Source of the DNA: Bdellovibrio sp.
GTDB taxonomy: Bacteria > Bdellovibrionota > Bdellovibrionia > Bdellovibrionales > Bdellovibrionaceae
Reading direction: 5' to 3'
DNA: 57,302 nucleotides
Assembly: GCA_014378765.1 (NCBI GenBank)
Contig: JACMNA010000095.1
Location: 1 to 57,302, forward strand
The notes beneath the pieces were generated by a model that was not told where the DNA came from, searched no databases, and saw only the letters and a program-made list of their open reading frames with translations. Within the stretch, counting starts at the first letter, position 1, and every line of letters starts with the position of its first letter. The translations under genes and the position numbers were made by a program. This document shows, piece after piece, positions 7,963 to 17,527 of the stretch.

Positions 7963-8266
7963 TGACAAAAAAGATTCGAAAGATCATTCACGTCTCAGTG
8001 ATGCGACCTCGGCCATTTCGGATACGCTTAAAAAAATAATTTCTTCGGGCTCTCCCACGGAAATTTCGAAAGAGATAATCAATACCGTCATTAGCCAAGC
8101 GTTGAAAGCTAAGGATGACGTCGCGGTGAAAGTTTCATCGGAAATGATCGCGCTGGTTAAAAAAATTGATTTCGTCAAAGAATTTGCAAAATTTGCCGAA
8201 AACCATAAGTTTAAAATCACGGCCGAAATTGAAGTTTCAAAAAAAAATAAAGATGAAAAGGACTAA
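7952..8266 (+). CDS. Hypothetical helical protein (104 aa)
   Basis: A 104-residue, lysine-rich, mostly helical soluble protein with no cysteines. The central part (SPTEISKEIINTVISQALKAKDDVAVKVSSEMIALVKKIDFVKEFAKFAE) has the amphipathic heptad-like pattern of short phasin-like or coiled-coil proteins. I do not recognise a family and give no function. It overlaps the START-like gene by 11 bases and ends 2 bases before the aldehyde dehydrogenase, so it is translated within the same operon. Confidence 0.75.
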   Translation: MANNDKKDSKDHSRLSDATSAISDTLKKIISSGSPTEISKEIINTVISQALKAKDDVAVKVSSEMIALVKKIDFVKEFAKFAENHKFKITAEIEVSKKNKDEKD

Positions 8267-8268
8267 CC

Positions 8269-9639
8269 ATGCCGTTTGAGCGAGTGAATCCAACTACGGG
8301 CGCGGTGATCGGGACCGGCGAATACAATTCGACTGAAGATGCCGATAAGGCATTGGCCGCACTTGATCAGACTTTTAAGGCCTGGCGAAATCTCAGTTAT
8401 CTTCAGCGGCAGGCCACTATAATGAAACTCGCTACGGCGCTCGAGTCGAAAAAAGACTTTTTTGCTAAGCTTATGACCCAAGAAATAGGTAAACCCCTTA
8501 AGGAAGCTCAGCTTGAAGTTAAAAAATGCTACGAGGCTATTAAGGCCTTATGCGAAAAAGATTTAGCCGCACTTGAATCAAAAACAATTCACACGACTTA
8601 CAAAAGCAGTGAAATTATCTACGAACCTTTAGGTGTTATTTATTCGATTATGCCTTGGAATTATCCGCTTTGGCAGGTGACGCGCATGGTGATTCCGGCG
8701 CTTTTAACCGGAAATACAATTTTATTAAAGCACGCCGAAATATGTGCTCAAACCGGTTTTGAGTTTGCTAAATTATTTAAAGATATTTATCCCGAACCTT
8801 TACTCATGCACTTATTGCTTCCGCACGAAATGACTGAAGTGGTCTTATCCAACCCGCGCGTTCAGGGTGTTAGCTTAACCGGTTCAACCAACGCCGGAGT
8901 CAGCGTAGCCAAAGCCGCCGCGGGGGCGCTGAAGAAGTACGTGCTAGAACTTGGTGGCAGCGATCCTTATTTAGTATTAGCCGATGCCGATTTAGATTTG
9001 GCCGCGAAAATTATTAGTCAAAGCCGATTGATGAATGCAGGACAAAGCTGCATTAGCGCTAAACGCTGTTTATTTCACGAGAGTTTACGACAGCCTTTAA
9101 TTGAAAAATTCAAAACGCAATTTGATGACCATGTTATTGGACTGCCGCTTGAGTTGAAGACCGATGTAGGCCCCCTAGCGCATCCCCGGTTTAAAACGGC
9201 ATTAAAAAAACAAATTGCCGAGCTCAAGAAAAATACGAGCGCTGAATGCGTCTATCAAAAACCGCACGGGCACCCGGCCGAATCAGCTTTTGTTGATTTA
9301 GAAATTTATTTGCTAAAAGAAAATTCAGAGTGGCTTAAAGACCAAGAATTCTTTGCGCCGGTTTTATTGATGATTCCATTCAAAACCGAAGCCGAGGCAA
9401 TTGCCATTGCTAATTCAACGGTTTTTGGTCTGGGCGGCGGAGTCTTTAGTAAAGATCTAGCGCGCGCCAAGAATGTAGCTAAGCAAATGATTGCCGGGCA
9501 AGTTGCCATTAATGATTTTATTCGGTCCGATTTTAGTCTACCCTTCGGTGGATTTAAAAAATCAGGAGTAGGGCGCGAACTGGGTGAGGCCGGTTTTTTC
9601 GAATTTGTCCAAACCAAAGTAATCTCTAGTTCAAAATGA
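8269..9639 (+). CDS. Aldehyde dehydrogenase, succinate-semialdehyde dehydrogenase type
   Basis: A 456-residue NAD(P)-dependent aldehyde dehydrogenase. Catalytic residues are visible: N131 (MPWNYP), the general base E227 (VLELGGSDPYLVL) and the nucleophile C261 (NAGQSCISAKR). The C-terminal AINDFIRSDFSLPFGGFKKSGVGRELG is typical. The short length and the missing N-terminal extension match the YneI/Sad-like branch of succinate-semialdehyde dehydrogenases, but the aldehyde used cannot be proven from motifs. It overlaps tilS by 4 bases (ATGA) and follows the 104-residue hypothetical by 2 bases. Confidence 0.9.
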   Translation: MPFERVNPTTGAVIGTGEYNSTEDADKALAALDQTFKAWRNLSYLQRQATIMKLATALESKKDFFAKLMTQEIGKPLKEAQLEVKKCYEAIKALCEKDLAALESKTIHTTYKSSEIIYEPLGVIYSIMPWNYPLWQVTRMVIPALLTGNTILLKHAEICAQTGFEFAKLFKDIYPEPLLMHLLLPHEMTEVVLSNPRVQGVSLTGSTNAGVSVAKAAAGALKKYVLELGGSDPYLVLADADLDLAAKIISQSRLMNAGQSCISAKRCLFHESLRQPLIEKFKTQFDDHVIGLPLELKTDVGPLAHPRFKTALKKQIAELKKNTSAECVYQKPHGHPAESAFVDLEIYLLKENSEWLKDQEFFAPVLLMIPFKTEAEAIAIANSTVFGLGGGVFSKDLARAKNVAKQMIAGQVAINDFIRSDFSLPFGGFKKSGVGRELGEAGFFEFVQTKVISSSK

Positions 9640-10565
9640 AATTAGCTTACGATCTTGAACATCAATTCTGGAAAACTTTAAAAGATAACCAACTAGACCA
9701 ATGCGAAAGTTATTTGGTAGCGACTTCGGGCGGACTTGACTCAATGGTGTTACTACAACTCTTGTCTCGCACGCGACCCGAGGTAACGATTCGCGTTGCG
9801 CATTATCATCATGGCCCTTGTGATTCACCCTACCGTGATGAAACCCTGGCTTGGCTAAAACACGAGACGCTCAAGTACGCTAAGGCCGAATTTGTCTTTG
9901 AACAAAGTACGGTAAGTTTGAAATCCGAAGATGAATTTCGGACCGCACGCTGGGCTTTTTTGAGACGTGTACGCCGAACGAATGAGGCGATCGTGACCGC
10001 CCACCAGCAAGACGATTGGGTCGAAACATCGACCCTGAAGCTAATTCGTGGAACTTCGGGCAAGGGACTTTCACAATTTCAAGTCTGGAATCAAGAAATT
10101 TTTCGGCCTTTATTAAAGCATTCAAAGAGCGAACTCAAACAATATGCTGAGGTGCGAAAACTGAATTGGAAAGAAGATCCCACTAATTCTTCGACAGATT
10201 TTTTACGAAACTGGTTAAGAGAAAATTGGTTTAAAGCATTAGAAGAAAAAGTGCCGGGTGGTTATTTAAGCTTCTCGCGATCGCTCCAGCAAATTGCTAC
10301 CGAGTTTTCCGACGATTCCAGCTTTCAGATCGCTTATTACCAGCAAAACCAAGCCCAAGGTCTGGACCGAGGTTGGTATATGACGCTCTCATCCACTGAT
10401 CAGCTGAAGGCGCTGGCCCATTATTTAAGGTCTAATAAAATATTTTCTTTTACCCGTGGGCAGTTAGAAGAAATTCAAAAACGAATGGAAAAAAATCAAA
10501 AAAATATTTCGTTCGAAATAGTTAGAAAATGGGTTATTAACGCAACGCAAATTATGTTAACCTGA
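9636..10565 (+). CDS. tilS: tRNA(Ile)-lysidine synthase
   Basis: TilS attaches lysine to C34 of the CAU-anticodon tRNA(Ile), which changes it to read AUA; it is normally essential. The PP-loop ATP site SGGLDS is at 31-36 and is followed by AHYHHG and TAHQQDDWVET, the family metal/substrate segment. At 309 residues it is the short form, lacking most of the C-terminal domain found in E. coli TilS (about 430 residues), similar in size to the minimal versions. The start overlaps the aldehyde dehydrogenase stop by 4 bases. The ftsH gene follows after 71 bases; a tilS-ftsH order is common in bacteria. Confidence 0.93.
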   Translation: MKLAYDLEHQFWKTLKDNQLDQCESYLVATSGGLDSMVLLQLLSRTRPEVTIRVAHYHHGPCDSPYRDETLAWLKHETLKYAKAEFVFEQSTVSLKSEDEFRTARWAFLRRVRRTNEAIVTAHQQDDWVETSTLKLIRGTSGKGLSQFQVWNQEIFRPLLKHSKSELKQYAEVRKLNWKEDPTNSSTDFLRNWLRENWFKALEEKVPGGYLSFSRSLQQIATEFSDDSSFQIAYYQQNQAQGLDRGWYMTLSSTDQLKALAHYLRSNKIFSFTRGQLEEIQKRMEKNQKNISFEIVRKWVINATQIMLT

Positions 10566-10636
10566 TCATGGAATAACCGACAGCTGTAAAACTTAAGAAA
10601 AACAGCTAATACAGTCCTATGAAAGGGGCTTAAAAT

Positions 10637-12595
10637 ATGAAGGCCAATCAAAAAACATTCGCACTCTGGTTCTTTTTATTTATCATGGCGATATTTATGT
10701 TTCGCGCGTGGGATATGAAGCATCAAAAATCGATAAGTGATTTTACTTATTCGAAATTGCTTCGCGCCGCTGAGCTTAAAGAACTGCAAGAAGATAAAGT
10801 GACATTCGTTCAAGATCGTAACGAAATTAAAGGTCAAATAAAATCTGAGTTTGAAAAAAAATATGGTGGCACTCAATTTCAAGTCGCGGGAAATACCTCT
10901 AGTGATGGCGAAAAAACTTTTAAAGCGCTGGGCATAAATACAGATTACGAAAATTCGCAATCTGACGGAATGCTGTCGTCGCTGTTAATTAATTGGTTAC
11001 CGCTGATTTTGATCGTAGGCATGTTCGTCTTTATTATGCGCCAAATTCAATCGGGCGGTGGTAAAGCCATGTCGTTCGGAAAATCGCGGGCGCGATTAGT
11101 AGAAAATAAAAACCGCGTGGTTTTTAAAGATGTAGCGGGCGTCGATGAAGCCAAAGAAGAATTAGTTGAAATTGTTCAATTCTTAAAAGATCCCAAAAAG
11201 TTTACTAAATTAGGAGGCCGCATTCCTAAGGGCGTCTTGTTAGTGGGCCCTCCGGGAACGGGTAAAACATTATTAGCGCGAGCGGTCGCCGGTGAAGCAG
11301 GTGTTCCGTTCTTTACAATCTCTGGCTCTGATTTCGTCGAAATGTTTGTCGGCGTGGGCGCAAGCCGCGTGCGAGATTTATTCGAACAAGGAAAGAAAAG
11401 CGCGCCTTGCTTAATCTTTATTGACGAGATCGATGCGGTTGGACGTCATCGTGGTGCCGGCATGGGCGGCGGTCACGATGAGCGCGAGCAAACGCTGAAT
11501 CAATTATTAGTTGAGATGGATGGTTTTGAATCAAGTGAAGGCGTTATTTTAATCGCCGCCACGAACCGTCCGGACGTATTAGATCCGGCTTTATTAAGAC
11601 CGGGTCGTTTCGATCGTCGCGTTGTGGTTGGAAAACCAGACGTTAAAGGTCGCGAACAAATTTTAGATGTGCATATGAAGAAAACTCCGCTGGGCCCTGA
11701 CGTTGAAGCTTCAAAAATTGCGCGCGGTACGCCCGGATTTACGGGCGCGGATTTAGCGAATTTAGTGAATGAAGCCGCACTTGTGGCCGCTCGTTCAGAT
11801 AAACGTTATTTAGAGATGGATGACTTTGAAAAAGCCAAAGACAAAGTCACAATGGGTAGCGAGCGCCGTTCAATGGTGATCAGCGATGAAGATAAACGCA
11901 TCACTGCGTATCATGAGGCTGGTCATACCTTGGTCGGAAAAAAATTAGCCGGATTAGATCCGATTCATAAGGTGACAATTATTCCTCGTGGTATGGCATT
12001 AGGGGTGACGATGACGTTACCTGAAAAAGACATGCTGAATTTATCAAAATCTAAAGCCGAAAATATGATCGCCTTTTTATTCGGAGGACGTGCGGCCGAA
12101 GAAGTCGTCTTTAAAGAGTACACAACGGGCGCCGGAAACGATATCGAACGCGCCACCCAAATTGCCCGCAGTATGGTGACTGAGTGGGGCATGAGCCCGA
12201 AATTAGGACCGCAAGCTTACGAAAAAAGTGAGAGCCCGGTCTTTCAGGGCATGAGCCAAGGCGGAAAATCTAGAGATTATTCTGATGCGAAAGCGCAAGA
12301 AATTGATAATGAAGTTTCAATGATTATTGCTGAAGGTTACAAAAAAGCCGTTGATATTTTAACCACGCATAAAGATGCGCTCGAGCGCTTAACGGCAGCG
12401 TTGTTAGAGTTTGAAACGATTGATAGCAATGAAGTTGAGATGCTAGTGAACGGCGCAGGCTTAAGCGAAATCACTAAGATCAGAAATAATAAAATTAATT
12501 CAAATTCAAGTAATGGTAATATAGGCGCCACCACGGCGACCGATGCAGATAGTAAAATCGCGCCGGCTGGTGGTAAAACCGCAAACGCTACATGA
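10637..12595 (+). CDS. ftsH: ATP-dependent zinc metalloprotease FtsH
   Basis: FtsH is a membrane-anchored hexameric AAA+ protease that removes misfolded membrane proteins and regulators. The 652 residues show two membrane spans (8-24 and about 117-134) around a small periplasmic domain, the AAA+ module with Walker A GPPGTGKT (204-211), Walker B FIDE (261-264) and second region of homology RPGRFDRR, and the zinc protease site HEAGH (426-430). The low-complexity C-terminus (about 620-652) is Asn/Ser/Ala-rich. A good ribosome binding site AAAGGGG precedes the start. The stop overlaps the cdaA start by 4 bases. Confidence 0.98.
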   Translation: MKANQKTFALWFFLFIMAIFMFRAWDMKHQKSISDFTYSKLLRAAELKELQEDKVTFVQDRNEIKGQIKSEFEKKYGGTQFQVAGNTSSDGEKTFKALGINTDYENSQSDGMLSSLLINWLPLILIVGMFVFIMRQIQSGGGKAMSFGKSRARLVENKNRVVFKDVAGVDEAKEELVEIVQFLKDPKKFTKLGGRIPKGVLLVGPPGTGKTLLARAVAGEAGVPFFTISGSDFVEMFVGVGASRVRDLFEQGKKSAPCLIFIDEIDAVGRHRGAGMGGGHDEREQTLNQLLVEMDGFESSEGVILIAATNRPDVLDPALLRPGRFDRRVVVGKPDVKGREQILDVHMKKTPLGPDVEASKIARGTPGFTGADLANLVNEAALVAARSDKRYLEMDDFEKAKDKVTMGSERRSMVISDEDKRITAYHEAGHTLVGKKLAGLDPIHKVTIIPRGMALGVTMTLPEKDMLNLSKSKAENMIAFLFGGRAAEEVVFKEYTTGAGNDIERATQIARSMVTEWGMSPKLGPQAYEKSESPVFQGMSQGGKSRDYSDAKAQEIDNEVSMIIAEGYKKAVDILTTHKDALERLTAALLEFETIDSNEVEMLVNGAGLSEITKIRNNKINSNSSNGNIGATTATDADSKIAPAGGKTANAT

Positions 12596-13410
12596 GTGTT
12601 GTTTCCAATTTTTTCGAAAATATCCTCTTTATCTTGTCCCATTTACGGTGGCAGGATTTGGTGGATATTTTTTTAGTTTGGCTAGTCGTTTACCGCATTC
12701 TTAATCTGATTCGTCGTACCGGCACCATTCAAATGCTGTCGGGCCTTGGCATTTTAGCCATCGCTTACGTGGGCAGTCAGTGGTTTGAGCTCTACACGTT
12801 AAATTGGCTGTTAGAGAAATTCTTTTCTAATTTATTTGTAATTGTCGTCGTCTTATTTCAGGGCGAGATTCGTCGCGCGCTGGCGCACATTGGCAGTCAT
12901 CCTCTTTTTACGGATGTGTCATCGGCCATGGAAACTCATATCGTTGAAGAAATCGCTAAAGGGGTTATTTCGGCCGCGCAAAAAGGTTACGGCGCACTTA
13001 TCGTCATCGAAAAAGATATTCTGGTCGATTACCATTTAGAGATGGGAACCGTGCTGGAATCAAAAATTTCTTCGGAAGTTATTGAATCCATTTTTCATCC
13101 GCAGGCCCCAATGCATGATGGAGCCTTGTTAATCCGTGGTGGAAAAATTGTTTCGGCCGGATGTTTTTTACCGCTTAGTAAAAATCCAGCGTTAGATAAA
13201 AATTTAGGAACACGCCATCGGGCGGCCATCGGCCTGACCGAAGAAACCGACGCGTTGGTTTTAGTAGTGTCTGAAGAAACGCGCTCGATTAGTTTAGTAA
13301 GCTCAGGCCACATGCACCCGAACGTTGAGCTTTCGGAAGTTCGGCAAGCGCTGTATGATGTTTATGGTTTTAAATATAAAGCCTACGCGGCCGAAGCAGG
13401 AGGCGTATGA
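12592..13410 (+). CDS. cdaA: Diadenylate cyclase CdaA (c-di-AMP synthase)
   Basis: CdaA condenses two ATP to cyclic di-AMP, a second messenger best known for potassium and osmotic control and cell-wall balance. The 272-residue protein has three N-terminal membrane segments (about 25-40, 46-62 and 70-90) and the DAC domain with D176-G177-A178 ([13 protein letters not shown]) and GTRHRAAIG (206-214), both required for catalysis. The start overlaps ftsH by 4 bases and the end overlaps the YbbR-domain gene by 4 bases; glmM follows. This cdaA-cdaR-glmM order is the classic Gram-positive arrangement, seen here in a probable Gram-negative. Confidence 0.95.
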   Translation: MSVVSNFFENILFILSHLRWQDLVDIFLVWLVVYRILNLIRRTGTIQMLSGLGILAIAYVGSQWFELYTLNWLLEKFFSNLFVIVVVLFQGEIRRALAHIGSHPLFTDVSSAMETHIVEEIAKGVISAAQKGYGALIVIEKDILVDYHLEMGTVLESKISSEVIESIFHPQAPMHDGALLIRGGKIVSAGCFLPLSKNPALDKNLGTRHRAAIGLTEETDALVLVVSEETRSISLVSSGHMHPNVELSEVRQALYDVYGFKYKAYAAEAGGV

Positions 13411-13823
13411 AGGCCTTATCCGGATCTAATGAAAAAGTTCGCGTTTTAAAAGAAAGTTTGTTAGATAATGCCTCTTACAAATTAGTCGCGTTTTTTATTT
13501 CCCTCATTCTATGGCTTTCTATTTTGGGGCGCCGAGATTTTGTGGTGACCAAAGATGTTGAAGTTGATTTTAACGTGGCCAGTGGTTACTCGTTGGCCGG
13601 GCAATCGACCGATAAAATTAGAATTAAAGTTTCGGGACCTCAGCCGATGCTTAAGAAATTTAAAGAAACTAATCAGGTCTTGTCGTTTGATTTAGCTGAT
13701 AAATCAGGCGGAATGTTTGAAGTTGAGATGACGCCCTCAAAAATCGAAGTGCCAAAAGGAATTAAAATCCTCGGAATTCGTCCCAACACGGTTCGAGTTG
13801 AAATTGTTGAACAAACTAAATAA
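13407..13823 (+). CDS. YbbR-domain membrane protein (CdaR-like, single domain)
   Basis: A 138-residue protein with one membrane segment (about 26-42, ASYKLVAFFISLILWLSILG) and one YbbR-like domain outside the membrane (about 48-135: TKDVEVDFNVASGYSLAGQSTDKIRIKVSGPQPML ... GIKILGIRPNTVRVEI). In Gram-positive bacteria CdaR carries several YbbR repeats and modulates the adjacent diadenylate cyclase; here there is only one. The 4-base overlap with cdaA supports a complex with CdaA at the membrane. Regulation of CdaA is inferred from context, not shown. Confidence 0.85.
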   Translation: MKALSGSNEKVRVLKESLLDNASYKLVAFFISLILWLSILGRRDFVVTKDVEVDFNVASGYSLAGQSTDKIRIKVSGPQPMLKKFKETNQVLSFDLADKSGGMFEVEMTPSKIEVPKGIKILGIRPNTVRVEIVEQTK

Positions 13824-13883
13824 TCTACCTACAAGTAAAAAAAGCATTCTAGCATTAAGTGAACCAACCAAAGAAAGTTCAAC

Positions 13884-15254
13884 ATGAACAGCACAAAACT
13901 TTTTGGCACCGACGGCATTCGCGGAACATCTAACCAATATCCCATGACGCCAGAAGTGGTGGTAAAAATCGGGCAAGCCATTGGATATTTAATTAGAAAA
14001 AAAGTAATTTCTTCTCCGTCGCAGGCTAATAAAGTAGTTATTGGTAAAGATACGCGCCTTTCGGGTTACATGATTGAGCAAGCTCTTTCAAGCGGACTTA
14101 ATTCAATGGGCATTTATGTGCAACTTGTGGGGCCACTTCCTACCCCCGGGATTGGGTACCTAACCAGAACCATGCGGGCGGCTGCGGGTATCGTAATTTC
14201 AGCTTCGCATAACGCCTACCAAGATAACGGAATTAAAATTTTCGGTCCCGATGGTTTTAAACTCGATGACAAATTAGAAAAAGAAATTGAAACGCTGGTG
14301 GCCGATGGCAATTTATCAAAGTTCCTACCGCCCTCGAAAGAAGTCGGTCGAACCAAACGAATTGAAGATGCGCAAGGTCGCTATATCGTTTACGCGAAAA
14401 GTGCATTTCCGTTAGAATATACCCTGGACGGGCTAAGAATCGTTTTAGATACTGCCCACGGGGCCGCCTACAAAGTGGCACCCGCAATTTTTGAAGAGCT
14501 GGGCGCCGAAGTGATTCACGTCGGTAATCAACCGAACGGTACCAATATTAACGACAAAGTGGGCGCCCTGCATCCGAGCCTGATTTCGCAGGCGGTGGTG
14601 CAGTACCGCGCCGATGTGGGCATCGGGCTTGATGGCGACGCCGACCGCGTCGTCATGATTGATGAAAAAGGTAAGCTCGTGAACGGCGATCATATTTTAG
14701 CAATCTGTGCGCTCCACATGAAAAAGAAAAAACAGTTAAATCATAACACATTGGTTGTTACCGAGATGAGTAATTTCGGTCTCGGAAAAAAGATGAGTGA
14801 GCACGGGATCACGGTCATTAAAACCAGCGTGGGTGATAAACACGTCGTAGAAGAAATGCGGCGCGGGGGCTTTAACCTAGGCGGCGAGCAGTCGGGGCAT
14901 ATTATTTTCTTAGATCATTCCACGACCGGCGATGGCACGGTCGCAGCGCTAAATGTTCTATCGGTGATAAAAGAAACGGGCCAGCCGATGAGTGAGTTAT
15001 CGAACGTATTTGAAGATGTGCCACAAGTCTTAATTAACTGCCGGGTGCGCAGTCGCGTCGAGCTTGATCAGATAAAAGGTTACGCCGACATTTTAAAATC
15101 AAAAGAAAAAGAACTCGCCGGGGAAGGTCGTATTTTTATTCGCTACTCGGGCACGGAGCCTCTAATTCGAATATTAGTGGAAGGTCCCGACAAGAAAAAG
15201 ATCACCGCGATTGCGGAAAATCTAGCGACATTTTTAGAGAAAGAGATTTCGTGA
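13884..15254 (+). CDS. glmM: Phosphoglucosamine mutase
   Basis: GlmM converts glucosamine 6-phosphate to glucosamine 1-phosphate on the way to UDP-GlcNAc for peptidoglycan and lipopolysaccharide. The 456 residues show N-terminal LFGTDGIRG (6-14), the phosphoserine loop SASHN with S108 as the phosphorylated residue, the metal loop GLDGDADRV, the sugar loop GEQSGH and the phosphate-binding RYSGTEPLIRI. In bacteria with CdaA, GlmM binds the cyclase and inhibits it, so the gene order may reflect a working complex. It lies 60 bases after the YbbR-domain gene and overlaps pdxJ by 4 bases. Confidence 0.97.
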   Translation: MNSTKLFGTDGIRGTSNQYPMTPEVVVKIGQAIGYLIRKKVISSPSQANKVVIGKDTRLSGYMIEQALSSGLNSMGIYVQLVGPLPTPGIGYLTRTMRAAAGIVISASHNAYQDNGIKIFGPDGFKLDDKLEKEIETLVADGNLSKFLPPSKEVGRTKRIEDAQGRYIVYAKSAFPLEYTLDGLRIVLDTAHGAAYKVAPAIFEELGAEVIHVGNQPNGTNINDKVGALHPSLISQAVVQYRADVGIGLDGDADRVVMIDEKGKLVNGDHILAICALHMKKKKQLNHNTLVVTEMSNFGLGKKMSEHGITVIKTSVGDKHVVEEMRRGGFNLGGEQSGHIIFLDHSTTGDGTVAALNVLSVIKETGQPMSELSNVFEDVPQVLINCRVRSRVELDQIKGYADILKSKEKELAGEGRIFIRYSGTEPLIRILVEGPDKKKITAIAENLATFLEKEIS

Positions 15255-15988
15255 TGAAATCAAAAAAAATTATTTTAGGCGTTAATATCGACCACGCCGC
15301 AACTTTAAGACAAGTGCGCGGAGGTACGACTACGTACCCGCATCTAAGCCATTTAGTTAAGTTAGTTAAGGCTGGTGGTGGTAAGCAAATTACAATTCAC
15401 TTACGCGAAGACCGTCGACATATTCAAGATCACGACGTGAAAATTCTCTGCAAAAAATCTGTTCTTCCGATCAATTTAGAAATGGCCGTCAGCGAAGAAA
15501 TGCTTCGAATTGCTTTAATGAATAAGCCGGCATGGGTGTGTTTCGTACCAGAAAAGCGCGCCGAGCTTACGACCGAGGGGGGATTAAATATCACAAAAGT
15601 CTTAACCGAGATTGAAAAGATGACCCAAGTTTTGCGTAGCCAAAAAATAAAAGTTTCTTATTTTATTGAACCCAGTATCGAGCAGGTGAAGGCATCAGCC
15701 CAAGCCAATGCGAATGCCATTGAATTTCACACCGGTAAATGGGTGTTAAGCAAGGGCGTACCAAAACAAAAAGAATGGGGCCGGCTAAAGGCGGCGGCAC
15801 AGCTTGCGCATGAATTAGGTTTACGCGTGCATGCGGGTCACGGGCTTGATTTTGAACATGCAGAAAAAATTAGAAAACTTCCACATTTGCATGAAGTCAA
15901 TATTGGGCACTCCCTCATTTGTTATTCGCTTGAAATGGGACTTAAAAAAGCAACGCAAAAAATGCGGGCTTGCCTACAACATAAATGA
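15251..15988 (+). CDS. pdxJ: Pyridoxine 5'-phosphate synthase
   Basis: PdxJ joins 1-deoxyxylulose 5-phosphate with aminoacetone 3-phosphate to form pyridoxine 5'-phosphate, the last ring-closing step of DXP-dependent vitamin B6 synthesis. The 245-residue TIM barrel begins with the family start LGVNIDHAATLRQVRGG, then shows ITIHLREDRRHIQDHDV, the central NLEMAVSEEML, VCFVPEKR-ELTTEGGL and the C-terminal phosphate site HAGHGLDF ... LHEVNIGHSLI. All the sequence blocks expected are present. It overlaps glmM (4 bases) and tsaE (4 bases). Confidence 0.97.
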   Translation: MMKSKKIILGVNIDHAATLRQVRGGTTTYPHLSHLVKLVKAGGGKQITIHLREDRRHIQDHDVKILCKKSVLPINLEMAVSEEMLRIALMNKPAWVCFVPEKRAELTTEGGLNITKVLTEIEKMTQVLRSQKIKVSYFIEPSIEQVKASAQANANAIEFHTGKWVLSKGVPKQKEWGRLKAAAQLAHELGLRVHAGHGLDFEHAEKIRKLPHLHEVNIGHSLICYSLEMGLKKATQKMRACLQHK

Positions 15989-16434
15989 AACTGCAAAACC
16001 TCAATTTCGAAATAGAAACCGACACAGAGTTAGCGCTTGAAAACGTGGTCGGAAGGTTAAAAACCCTTTTGAAAGCTCCTGATATTTTATTTTTAAATGG
16101 CGAAATGGCTTCCGGTAAAACCACTTTAGTACGAAACTTGAGTGAAAGTTTTGGATTACAAATGGTGCAGTCACCAACGTACGCTATTCACCAAAGATAT
16201 CAAAACCAAGATATAAAAATTGATCACCTTGATTTGTACCGGATTGAAAACGAAGAGCAACTTGAAACCGTCGGGCTTTGGGATTTGTTTCAAGAAAAAG
16301 ATAATTTAATATTAATTGAGTGGGCTGATCGTCTTGATGAAAAAAGTTATCCACTTGATCGAAGAATATTTCAGCTTCAAATTAATGTGCTTGAGAGCTC
16401 GAAACGATTATACCAGCTATTTCAATTGACCTAG
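15985..16434 (+). CDS. tsaE: tRNA threonylcarbamoyladenosine biosynthesis ATPase TsaE
   Basis: TsaE is the ATPase that works with TsaD and TsaB to put threonylcarbamoyl on A37 of ANN-decoding tRNAs. The 149-residue protein has the P-loop GEMASGKTT (39-47), the SPTYAIHQRY segment with the switch-like Thr, the HLDLYRI block and LILIEWADRL, all typical. It is the last gene of the forward run that starts at 5873 and converges on the minus-strand gene at 16453 with 18 bases between stops. mtaB, which acts on the same A37 base after t6A formation, is 4 kb downstream. Confidence 0.95.
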   Translation: MKLQNLNFEIETDTELALENVVGRLKTLLKAPDILFLNGEMASGKTTLVRNLSESFGLQMVQSPTYAIHQRYQNQDIKIDHLDLYRIENEEQLETVGLWDLFQEKDNLILIEWADRLDEKSYPLDRRIFQLQINVLESSKRLYQLFQLT

Positions 16435-16452
16435 TTTAGATCAACCAATTCA

Positions 16453-17418
16453 CTAAGCCGATTCTTTGGCGAGCTCTTCCAGTAAAGTTTGGTCACGTTC
16501 TGATAAATTTTTCTCTTTAAAGCCAATGAGAAAACCTAACACCGTATTGCCCCGGCGAAGCGCGGTGATACAAGCATAGCGGTAAGATTTTATTGTAATA
16601 CCAAGTTGGCTTAAAGAAAAAGATTCGGACTGGCCCGACAAGAAAACTTTATTAAACGGATTTTCTTGCTTAAGGCTGTACTCGAAAATTTTTCCGCTGA
16701 CACCATCTTTTTCAAGATCGGCATCCATTTTAAACACTTGTGTCCGTTGATTCACGATCTTTAAAACAATGTAAGCGTTAAAATGTTTTTTTGCTTCAAA
16801 GCTGTATTCATCATGTCGCTCGTCAATGAAGTCCCAAATGGGAGGCGCTAGTTTTTCATTATTGTTTGCAGTTGGCGCAAAGCTAATGAGTGGGGCGGCA
16901 ATATCTAAATCAATACCGTCCAGCATCGAACCCGTCATCTCGAAAGCTTCGTCACTTGATGCCTCACGTGTGTTCGTTTCAGCGCTAAATAATTTTTCGG
17001 CTAGGTAAGCTAGCACATGGGGCGGAGTTAAAATAAATACATGATTTTCAACTGATTGTAATTGAGCCGGGTAGTGCAAACCCATGACATAAACTTTGTT
17101 ATCCCAAACACATAGTGGAAAAAGTTGTGCATCCCAAATTTCGTGATTAGAATAAATCTCTAGCGCTGTTTTGGCGGGCGTCGTCAGATGATCAAGGCTT
17201 TCAAGTTCAACTTCAGATTTGAAACTGCTGCAGCCGGTCTCATGACAAAACCACTGCTCATACTGCGACCATTCCAAAATATTATTTTCGAACGCGATCA
17301 GTAACTTTGATTTATTCAAAGACTCTTGATCAAAATGTTTCATCTTTTCTTCAAGCTCGAGGGCCTCTTGAATGAAAAACTCTTCCCAGTTTACGCTCGT
17401 ATTTAAATAGTTCATCAC
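16453..17418 (-). CDS. Uncharacterised cytoplasmic protein, possible GspE-N-like plus GAF-like
   Basis: A 321-residue acidic soluble protein. The N-terminal half (about 70-150) contains DAQLFPLCVWDNKVYVMGLHYP and HVFILTPPHVLAYLAEKLFS, which has the feel of the N-terminal domain of type II secretion ATPases. A linker at 150-200 is rich in acidic and small residues. The C-terminal part (about 205-315) shows the strand/helix pattern of a GAF-like sensor domain (FNAYIVLKIVNQRTQVFKMDADL ... YACITALRRGNTVLGFLIGFKEKNLSERDQTLLEELA). No catalytic motif is seen. A regulatory or sensory role is only inferred. It is a single gene with a good GAGGTG ribosome binding site and starts with two consecutive ATG codons. 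Confidence 0.7.
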   Translation of the reverse strand: MMNYLNTSVNWEEFFIQEALELEEKMKHFDQESLNKSKLLIAFENNILEWSQYEQWFCHETGCSSFKSEVELESLDHLTTPAKTALEIYSNHEIWDAQLFPLCVWDNKVYVMGLHYPAQLQSVENHVFILTPPHVLAYLAEKLFSAETNTREASSDEAFEMTGSMLDGIDLDIAAPLISFAPTANNNEKLAPPIWDFIDERHDEYSFEAKKHFNAYIVLKIVNQRTQVFKMDADLEKDGVSGKIFEYSLKQENPFNKVFLSGQSESFSLSQLGITIKSYRYACITALRRGNTVLGFLIGFKEKNLSERDQTLLEELAKESA

Positions 17419-17527
17419 CTCATTAATCGGAATTTTTAGTCTCGATCTTGAAAAATCTGCATGCTTTTTTCAATTCTTTATTAACCGTAAAAGTTTTTGT
17501 CGCACTCTCATAGCTAGGAGGTCCGGC

